From positions 11,349,933-11,413,932 of the forward strand of contig JASEVX010000010.1 of assembly GCA_031761405.1 (NCBI GenBank): DNA of 64,000 nucleotides, read 5' to 3'. The translations under genes were made by a program, and so were the position numbers. A model generated the notes under the pieces. The model was not told the origin of the DNA. It saw nothing but the letters and a program-made list of their open reading frames with translations, and made no database searches. The DNA comes from Serripes groenlandicus (taxonomy: Eukaryota; Mollusca; Bivalvia; Cardiida; Cardiidae). Below are positions 57,046 through 64,000 of the stretch, piece by piece (positions within the stretch are counted from its first letter, which is position 1; every line of letters starts with the position of its first letter).

Positions 57046-57190
57046 ACCGTTAAACATGTCCCACATAAAACACATTTGCAGCAGATGACGTTGTTACGCC
57101 TTAGCCAAAATATGTTGAAATAAACTCAATAAAATAGACGATGGTAACTTGACAGAGTTGAAAACATTGTGGTTAAAGGAGAAATTGCAA
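57046..57190. repeat. piggyBac-type MITE, left part
   Basis: TGTCCCACATAAAACACATT, GCAGCAGATGACGTTGTTAC, then AGTTGAAAACATTGTGGTTA and AAGGAGAAATTGC. The right half is missing. Confidence 0.6.
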
Positions 57191-57709
57191 TGTCATTGTT
57201 TGTCGTTTTTTAAGATCTTCTGTGATTATTTTGGAAAAGCAAAGAAGTACGGAACGCCTAACCTACATACATTCAAATATTTGTATAGCTTCTCAAATAA
57301 TTAGAGAGCTTTTCAAATATATTATTGAGAGTCCTAATTAACTCGAATGGCTCCACAGTTGAATGTTATGTGTTTCGATTTTCAGATATCTACAATTGAA
57401 TTGGAGACCTCGCCACATGATTTCGATAGAGCTCGTATTGAATTGACAATATCATTATTACAGATCTATTCAGTTTGTCTAGATTTAACGTTCCATAAAA
57501 TAGCGCCAGATGAAATTCACGATGAGAATGCGCAGGGTTTTATTTTTTATGTCCTGCGGTTGATTTTCGTAAAGTACGTCTCAGTTTAATTTTATTTATT
57601 TATGAATATCATTTAGAAAAGATTTTTATTTTCAGAGGTCTAGCTAGGGGAGTGTAAAATAGGTCTTTGTCCAAATACTGGATATCGGCCTAATTACACA
57701 ATTAATCCT

Positions 57710-57772
57710 ATTTTGTGGGAATTCAACAGAATCGTGTCACTGAGACGTTTCTTTTGAGTACCCACAGCATAG
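57710..57772. repeat. Small foldback repeat
   Basis: TTTGTGGGAATTCAACAGAA against TTCTTTTGAGTACCCACA with a loop around CACTGAGACG. Confidence 0.6.
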
Positions 57773-57893
57773 GATTTGAAGTTCAAATAACATATTTCAG
57801 ATATGCCCCATTTCTAGAGCTCCCTTATTATCAACATTTTACAGTCATTACCATAAGTCATTATCATTATTATTTTATCAATTTTATTTACAG

Positions 57894-58357
57894 AATATGG
57901 AGGGCTATATTTGGATTTCGACTCCGTTATTCTCCGGGACGTAGATCCGCTTCGAGTACACGACGTTACAATGGGCAACGAAAATACAAACAACCTTGGC
58001 AACCAATTCATTATGGCAAAGAAAGGCGCTAGATTCCTGCAGCTGTGGCACGAAGGCTACAAACAGTACAAGGAAGGGAACTGGGGCTGGAACTCCCTTT
58101 ACGTCCCTTATAACATTGCTATGAATAACCCTAGTCTGATTCACATTGATGGAAATAGGTTCACTCGGCCTCATTTTCGTGACAGAAACATGATTTATAA
58201 CGAGAATTATGATTGGTCCGATAATTATGCCATGCATTTATACATGAGAGATTACGGTCGGTATTTAGATATGGCCATTATTCGGACGTTAAATACTACT
58301 ATCGGTGCCGTAAGTCGACACATCTTATTCGGTAATAAAGAACTCTGCACCAACTGA
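57894..58357 (+). CDS. Glycosyltransferase, terminal exon with DXD motif
   Basis: Acceptor TTATTTACAG; two bases complete a glutamate codon with the last base of the previous exon. The start encodes YGGLYLDFDSVILRDVDPLR: the GG-YLD-D block carries the DXD (DFD) metal/nucleotide-sugar site diagnostic of Gly_transf_sug enzymes. Further on are NQFIMAKKGARFLQLWHEG (the NxFxxAxxxHP-like acceptor-side segment of the family), NWGWNSLYVPY, and YAMHLYMRDYGR (corresponding to the AxHLW-like motif). Stop TGA at 58355-58357 gives a protein of about 470 residues plus any missing exon, normal for a Golgi glycosyltransferase. No premature stop or frameshift appears. A tandem SINE array starts only about 60 bases downstream. 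Confidence 0.88.
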
Positions 58358-58420
58358 GAATTACATAGTGAATGAATGAAGTAATACAAATGGATCGTGT
58401 TTGTAAGGTCTGTCGTCTTT

Positions 58421-59122
58421 CCGCGATAGCTCTGTTGGGAATGGCGATGTTTAGTGAACTAGGAAGTGTTATACCTATGTGCCGTTACTGTAACATTGAC
58501 CTATTGACGAGACGCGATAACTCAGTCGATAACGGCGAGGTTTAATGAAATCTGCACTTACTGATCATTAAATAGTGAAGAATTATACTGATGGGCGATT
58601 ACTGTAATATTGACCTATCTTCGAGACGCGATAGCTCAGTTTGGAAGGGCGATGTTTAATGAACTCGGAGGTGTAATATTGATGGGCCGTGCTCGTAATC
58701 TTGAACTATTGTCGAGACGCGAAAGCTCAGTCGATAACGGTGAGGTTTAATGAACTCTGCACTGTAGTACTGATGGTCCGTGTTTGTAACCTTGACCTAT
58801 TGTCGAGACCCGATAGCTCAGTCGATAACGGCGAGGTTTAATGAACTCTGCACTGAAAATTACATACAATGTAGTGAAGTGTTAAACTGATGGACCGTTA
58901 TTGTAATATTGAACTATTGTCGAAACCCGATAGCTCAGTCGATAACGGCGATGTCTTTCAAACCAGGCGTAATATTCTATGTGGAAAGGTAGCCAGTTGC
59001 CTGCGAAGGATGTTAAATTGAGTGCATGCGCGTGAAAGTCAGGCAACACAATTGGCGTAAACTGGACGCCGTAAATAACTCAAATATCGTTGACATCAGA
59101 GTTAAACTCCAAACAATCCATT
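58421..59122 (+). mobile_element. SINE with six tandem tRNA-like heads
   Basis: Six units start with CGCGATAGCTCAGTCGATAA or close variants at about 58422, 58513, 58627, 58718, 58809 and 58927 (spacing 90-118). Each resembles the 5' half of a tRNA with its A box (TAGCTCAGT). Only the last unit goes on into a body (GCGATGTCTTTCAAACCAGG onward) and a tail ending GTTAAACTCCAAACAATCC. The repeated stretch between heads includes TTTAATGAACTCTGCACTG and GGCCGT-ACTGTAATATTGA. Confidence 0.7.
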
Positions 59123-59448
59123 ATAAGACCAATCAACTAAGTTATTTTTTTTTATTTCTAATTTTGCAATTATTTAATCTATTTTAAAATTCGGTATATT
59201 GTTTATTTCTAACATTTAGAAATCCTTTTGCTGTGTTCTCTTATTTTATTTTTTAAATATATTTTTATTTTTAATAACTATTTATGAGTGAACGACAAGC
59301 TGAACACTTGTATTACGTTTATCTCGCACAGTGGTATACAGTGGTTAGCTCACATGGACGAAATTTAGGAAAACGTACAATATATACATCAACTTATGTT
59401 AGTTTCTGCGTCATATTGTGAACATTTAATAATTTCCAATCATTCTGA
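59123..59448. other. Intergenic, nothing recognised
   Basis: AT-rich, homopolymer-T-rich sequence with no gene or repeat structure noticed. Confidence 0.35.
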
Positions 59449-59635
59449 CGTCTCTGCATCGATGACTTTTGCAAACATTGGGGCTAAATGAGAAATAGCT
59501 CATAACGATGATCGTACAATGATTTCAACTCCTCTTTACATTAATTATACTTTCCTTCATTGAACTGTTCAATACATTTACTACTGGCTTGCAAAGTCGC
59601 CCGTTGCGTACTTGTTGTATGTGGGAAAGGGTTAA
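59449..59635. repeat. piggyBac-type MITE copy
   Basis: GACGTCTCTGCATCGATGAC (left terminus lost), ACATTGGGGCTAAATGAGAA, ATAGCTCATAACGA core, then GTTGTATGTGGGAAAGGGTT and AA at the right. Confidence 0.65.
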
Positions 59636-59662
59636 TAAGGTATATTGTTAAAAGTTAAAGAT

Positions 59663-60006
59663 CAGGGGCGTAGCTTTGCAATGATCAATGTGTAGGCCGT
59701 ATCGTGTGAAAATCAACATTGTGGACTCTGCGTAAAGTATCGACCCGGATCAGTCTAAGCATGCCACACAGGCCTACCCGGATATACACTTTTCGCCTCC
59801 TGGGGATTTTCTGTTTCAGGAATAACTACTCTATACATCTATCGCCCTAAGAAGGAATATGTCGTCCGGATCAGTCTGCGCGGACAGCGCAGGCTGATCT
59901 GGTCGATACATTACGCAGATGCTTACGCCGCAGCTGCATTTTGGGGCATTTTGAGAAAAAATGTGTAGGCACGTGCTTACAGTGCCTAAAGAGAGCTACA
60001 CCCCTG
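59663..60006 (+). mobile_element. hAT-type MITE with embedded second MITE
   Basis: 344 bp. CAGGGGCGTAGCT at the left and AGCTACACCCCTG at the right are inverted ends of hAT type. The inside, from about 59698 to 59922, is a GAGCCGT-family MITE body (AAAATCAACATTGTGGACTC, TGCGTAAAGTATCGACCCGG) without a complete right end. It is followed by the outer element's own TTTTGGGGCATTTTGAG and GTGTAGGCACGTGC. Confidence 0.7.
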
Positions 60007-60183
60007 AAGATAAATCTACTAGTAAATGCCACGTAAACCAAAATGTCAACAGAGATCCATGCATCCATGGTTGTTTAAATACCATCTAAATATAGATGTT
60101 GAGTGTGACCTTTATGTTCTGCTTGAATGATTTTGGTAAAATTAAGGCACTTCGGGTTATGTCTGGTCATGATTTAGTAATTA
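60007..60183. other. Intergenic, nothing recognised
   Basis: Short AT-rich stretch before the tandem duplication. Confidence 0.35.
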
Positions 60184-60640
60184 TTATAGCATTACTATTA
60201 TTTAAAAAAGTTTAAAGTAATTTTACATATCAAATATATTTTTTAGTAAAATTTATGTTTTTATTGGTCTTTTCATTTATTGGTAAACAATGAAAGACAT
60301 TTCCTGTGTTATATTATTTTTGATATGTCATTATATATATCACTATGTGTAATGTTACATGCATATGCCTCAGATGTTTACATTTTGAGTTATAAAATCA
60401 TTGAGTTTATAGCATTATCATTATTTAAAAAGTTTAAAGCAATTTTACATATCAAATACATTTTCCAGTAAATTTTATGTTTTTATTGGTCTCTTCATTT
60501 ATTTGTAAACAATGAAAGACATTTCCTGTGTTATGTTATTTTTTGATATGTCATTATATATATCACTATGTGTAATGTTACATGCATATGCCTCAGATGT
60601 TTACATTTTGTGCAAACTCTGAGTTATAAAATCATTGAGT
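60184..60640. repeat. Tandem duplication, period about 227 bp
   Basis: Two copies starting TATAGCATTA at about 60187 and 60410, sharing GTTTTTATTGGTC, AAACAATGAAAGACATTTCC and ATGCATATGCCTCAGATG. Identity is above 90 percent by eye, so recent. Confidence 0.85.
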
Positions 60641-61014
60641 TTAAAAAAAAATAAAACGTGTTATTCGCATTCCCCGTACATGTACATGTAAACTTCTCAT
60701 TTTTTTCCACGAGAATATCAATTCTCTTTCTCTTGTAAGTTGTTCGTTTTTGGTATGCTTTCACCTTGAAAAAATGATCTTAGTATTGTTAATTATAAAT
60801 ACTCGGATTAAGTTCATTATGAAGAAATATCTCTCTCCCGAATATGATGCAATGTGCCATACATGTATAAGTAGACCTACTGACAGTCCGATTTTAAAAT
60901 AGTTTGATATTTATGAAACATGCGAGATTGCTTATAGTGATGACAATATGAAATAACTACTTATTCGCAAAAAAGACAATAAACCGATGAATCGATGCAC
61001 AATGACACTTTTTG
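60641..61014. other. Intergenic, nothing recognised
   Basis: AT-rich, no gene. Confidence 0.35.
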
Positions 61015-61255
61015 TGTCACCCTGCGTAGCATGGTAGGCACTTAGGGATTAGTTTTTTTTGTCCGGCGTCTGTCTGTCTGTCTGAGCCCGCGAGTAGACA
61101 CTTGCTGGGAACTGTTGTTCTCTAAAGCCAACCCACTGCCCTTGTCCGGCGTCTGTCTGTCTGTCTGTCTATCCGTTACACTTTTTCGTCACACTTTCAA
61201 TGAGCAGGTGCAGGTGACACACAGTGCTCCGCGGAGCACTCCATTCTAGTTTAGG
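61015..61255. repeat. Dispersed repeat with CTGT tracts and a palindrome
   Basis: GTCCGGCGTCTGTCTGTCTG occurs at about 61051 and 61145. The left end GTGTCACCCTGCG and the right GCAGGTGACACAC are roughly inverted. AGTGCTCCGCGGAGCACT at about 61222 is a perfect 18-bp palindrome. Confidence 0.55.
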
Positions 61256-61372
61256 ATATATTGAGAGAATTTCTTCAAGGTTCTACAGAAAGCCGTCCGC
61301 GACGGCTACGGTCTGGTGTTATTCGTCCTTTTAGGATTGAAGTTCTCAGTTACAGTAAGAACACTCTGAACA

Positions 61373-61636
61373 ATTGATTGTTTGGTGTTTTACGCCGCTT
61401 TCAACATTTGTTCCGTTATATGACGGTGTTGCCTTGGTAAGTTTCGAGTACTACAGGTACATTTATCTCGACACAAGCCAGTCAGTCGTAATGCTAACCA
61501 TGCAACCCTGAGCGCCAAGGAGGGCAGCCATTACTACCAATTATTTAAGTCTTTGGTATGAACCGACCGGGGATCGAATCCGAGACCTACAGCACTCGAG
61601 GCGGACGCTCATCTACTACAATACACCACGAGGCGG
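61373..61636 (-). mobile_element. tRNA-derived SINE (family 2), complete
   Basis: On the minus strand: CCGCCTCGTGGTGTATTGTA, GTAGATGAGCGTCCGCCTCG (A-box region), CTCGGATTCGATCCCCGGTC (B box), GGTTCATACCAAAGACTT, body GGTTAGCATTACGACTGACT, and tail GTTGAAAGCGGCGTAAAACA then CCAAACAATCA. Confidence 0.85.
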
Positions 61637-62186
61637 TTTTAAATCACTGGAGAATGTACATGCATTTATAGGAAAATGTATGTGGAAATCAATAAATTGC
61701 TCTTAGTCAGAGTTAATAAAAACGCTAATAATTATATGACCGACTCAAATTAGAACTTGATCCTCATAATGCCTTGATACAGCATTTCAACAAAAGTCAT
61801 TGCGACTTATGACTGTTTTGCGAAGAAAATTAGTTGAAACAATATTATGAAGTTGGAAGTTTGCGTATGAAAGAGAAATAACTCTGATAAGAATAATATT
61901 AACGGCAACCGAATTCGCACCCTGTCTCACCACTATCAATCACACATCTTCGAAATATCGATCGCATTCGACCCCGAGTCAACCCCCGAGTTGATACGCG
62001 TTGATTCGAGCGGCGTTTGTTTAAACAAGAGACACAGTCTACTCGGTTTTAACCCGATGTCACCCTACCCCAAGAACTAGGTAATATCGGGTAACTATCC
62101 GAATACTAGTACACAACAGTCTGGCAACATGGCGGAACAGACTTGGTTGATGAAAATTCGAACAGGCTCATTTATATGGATACAAG
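61637..62186. other. Intergenic, nothing recognised
   Basis: Somewhat higher GC and CpG at about 61915-62160 than around, but no exon or promoter could be supported. Confidence 0.35.
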
Positions 62187-62535
62187 CAGGGGCGTAGCTC
62201 CCTTTAGGAACTGTAGGCACGTGCCTACACATTTTTTCTCAAAATGCCCCAAAATGCAGCTGCGGCGATAGACATACGCGTAATGTATCGACCAGATCAG
62301 CATGCGCTGTCCGCGCAGACTGATCCGGCCGACAACTTCCGTCTTAGGGGGATAGATGTTTAGAGTAGTGATTCCTGAAACAGAAAATCCACAGGAGGCG
62401 AAACGTGTTTATCCGGGTAGGCCTGTGTGGCATGCTTAGACTGATCCGGGTTGATACTTTACGCAGAGTCCACAATGTTGATTTTCTCACGAGACGGCCT
62501 ACACATTGATAATTGCTAAGGAGGCGGCTTCCTGT
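62187..62535 (-). mobile_element. hAT-type MITE with embedded second MITE (inverted copy)
   Basis: Same composite as 59663-60006 in opposite orientation: CAGGGGCGTAGCTCC, GTAGGCACGTGCCTACACAT, CTCAAAATGCCCCAAAATGC, then the embedded body ending GTCCACAATGTTGATTTTCT. The right hAT end is degraded (GCTAAGGAGGCGGCTTCCTG). Confidence 0.7.
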
Positions 62536-62739
62536 AGGGATGCTTTTAATTTTCGGTCAAGGAGAATATTTAGACCTGCCAGCGTGACCACATATCTTGA
62601 TTTCTCTTTGTCCTTTCTAAGTACATTAATTTAAGGTTATGACTTTTAAAACATCCCTTTTACACTCTATATACATGTGTGAGTTTTACAAATTAAAAAC
62701 AAAAGACAAATGCCAGTATATTAATTGAATGTATGTACA

Positions 62740-63730
62740 TTTTTATTTAAGCGAAATTCATACTGTATCTTGTCTAAACAGTAAACTGAATTGGTTACCT
62801 GCCTCATACGCTTTTTTAGTTCGATAGTATGTTAAACCGGGAACCACGAACAAAAGAAGGTACGCAGTAAATGTAATCTGTTTCTTGTTGTTGTTGTTTG
62901 ACGTTGTTTACCCTCGCGCTCGGCATTAATGCCATTCCGTTCCTTACATGCTATAATATATTACGCAGTAATTCTAGATGAAGAAGTGCAGACATGAACA
63001 AAATAAATATCTGTTTCACAATACATGTTGCCGTCTAGTTGAAATGTTAATGTTTATCAAACTTATTCATACGAATCACAAGAAAAAAATCCTAGTTGTA
63101 CTTAAAGGGAGGTAATTTGAAGTATATACGCACACTTTAATTAAGTTCCCATTTGGCCTGACACCTTTGTCTAATAATACACATGTAAGACGATTTAAAT
63201 AAACAAGTAAAAGGGAATACAAATATTTAACACAGTTAAACATTTATTTAAGCGAAATTCATACTGTATCTTGAACAGTGAACAAGAGAAGGCACGCAGT
63301 AAATGTAATCTGTTTCTTGTTGTTGTTGTTTGGCGTTGTTTACCCTCGCGCTCGGAATTAATGCCATTCCGTTCCTTACATGCTATCATATATTCAGTAC
63401 ATATAAAAACGATTCATTCTTTAATTTACTTTAACATGTTGGTATATTGAAATGAGTGTTTCTGTGAGATTCACAGACTTAATACGTTGAAATGAAAATT
63501 TGTTTATAACATTATAACATTTATATTCATACCTATACATTAGGGTATCTACAAACAATTAATGAAATGTGTACACATTTATCTTGGCTTAAATTTGATT
63601 TTGATGTTGTTACTAATTTAAATAATAGTTTTCATTCATATAATTTCAATATTTATTAATCTTAATCATACGAATCACAATGTAAATATCCTTATATTGA
63701 TTAAAGGGAGGAAATTTGAAGTATCCAACA
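62740..63730. repeat. Direct duplication, offset about 500-600 bp
   Basis: The block with TTTAAGCGAAATTCATACTG, GCACGCAGTAAATGTAATCT, TTGTTTACCCTCGCGCTCGG and ATGCCATTCCGTTCCTTACA occurs at about 62745-62955 and 63243-63395. A second shared block (TCATACGAATCACAA then AAAGGGAGG-AATTTGAAGTA) is at about 63067-63125 and 63667-63725. So a unit of roughly 400-500 bp is present twice, in order. Confidence 0.75.
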
Positions 63731-64000
63731 GTCTTCAAAGGGATAAATATGTCAGCGTATTACCGTCTACAGTTGTTTGTGGATTTAAATGTTCTTTTTT
63801 CTTATTTCTACATGAACAACGAAAAATTGCGGCTTCTCTTTGACGCTTTGCGTCAAACATTCGTCTTGTTATATGATAGAATGGATATAAAAAGATTCAC
63901 AGAAAAACGCATTGTGAAATCTTTCGTCAAGTATTTTCAATGATCTTCATGTTTCGACCCTCTACACAGTACGTTCATGCTAGTAACCAAGCGGAACTGG
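63731..64000. other. Right edge, no supported gene
   Basis: An open frame of about 75 codons to 63943 (containing AYYRLQLFVDLNVLFSYF) begins at a non-ATG codon and shows no domain or splice context. Confidence 0.35.

Larger units (their letters stand above)
53925..57893 (+). other. GC-AG intron of the glycosyltransferase gene
   Basis: Starts GCAAGT and ends TTTTATTTACAG. Holds a SINE fragment, hairpins, the 45-bp minisatellite, a local duplication and at least four piggyBac-type MITEs (listed separately). The stretch 57200-57705 has no recognised repeat; an 80-codon frame at 57347 is rejected as an exon because the phase gives a stop. Confidence 0.7.

Noticed and set aside
57347..57589. 80-codon frame as an extra glycosyltransferase exon
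   Set aside because: An acceptor-like TTTTCAG exists, but joining in the required phase gives a stop after four codons, and the following exon fits the previous one directly.
31098..58357. Glycan-synthesis gene cluster (epimerase plus glycosyltransferase)
   Set aside because: The two genes are 16 kb apart, on opposite strands, with repeats and broken genes between; eukaryotic context gives no operon logic and two genes are too few.
63716..63943. 75-codon frame at the right edge
   Set aside because: Starts at a non-ATG codon within a duplicated repeat block and has no recognisable domain.

Overview
This looks like a piece of animal nuclear genome, most likely from a bivalve mollusc. The DNA is AT-rich and gene-poor. 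It has spliceosomal introns, tRNA-derived SINEs, APE-type LINEs and many small inverted-repeat elements, and there is a 200-base scaffold gap at 46504-46703. The mollusc placement rests on the style of the repeats (SINE tails ending in a reversed GTTTAACGCCG block, repeats opening with AAGAGGGCC, repeated TTATCTCCC blocks). It is recognition from memory, not a database match.

Layout. 1-11.1 kb: a 5'-truncated LINE (+, 1.03-3.87 kb), a LINE tail (-), small hairpin repeats, then a nearly complete two-ORF LINE (-, 6.2-11.1 kb). 11.1-22.3 kb: tRNA-derived SINEs, a decayed MULE transposase (12.4-13.5 kb), a LINE 3' scrap (15.9 kb), a mariner-type TIR element (18.87-19.86 kb) and several minisatellites. 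22.3-25.0 kb: a probable non-coding LTR retroelement with a damaged 3' LTR. 25-30.3 kb: tandem and MITE repeats and a Mutator-like transposase remnant (29.15-29.5 kb). 30.3-32.2 kb: a candidate orphan first exon and an intact, intronless NAD-dependent sugar epimerase/dehydratase gene (-). 32.7-34.9 kb: an internally deleted LINE. 37.6-42.4 kb: a nested repeat block, including a 3.4 kb TIR element and its 0.56 kb deletion derivative in opposite orientation. 44.5 kb: a 44-codon fragment resembling the start of ZMYM2/KIAA1958-like proteins. 47.8-58.4 kb: a split gene for a type II membrane glycosyltransferase with a DXD motif. 58.4-64 kb: a SINE with six tandem tRNA-like heads, hAT-type MITEs and duplications.

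Only two genes look functional: the epimerase and the glycosyltransferase. Both belong to nucleotide-sugar/glycan metabolism, but they are 16 kb apart on opposite strands and the sequence does not show that they work together. The introns of the glycosyltransferase gene are packed with a 230-bp piggyBac-type MITE family (TTAA target sites, CCCTTTCCC ends) and hold a 20-copy, 45-bp minisatellite. I found no convincing new multi-gene system. The most unusual items are the multi-headed SINE, the nested TIR element pair, the MITE cluster and the GC-AG intron of the glycosyltransferase.
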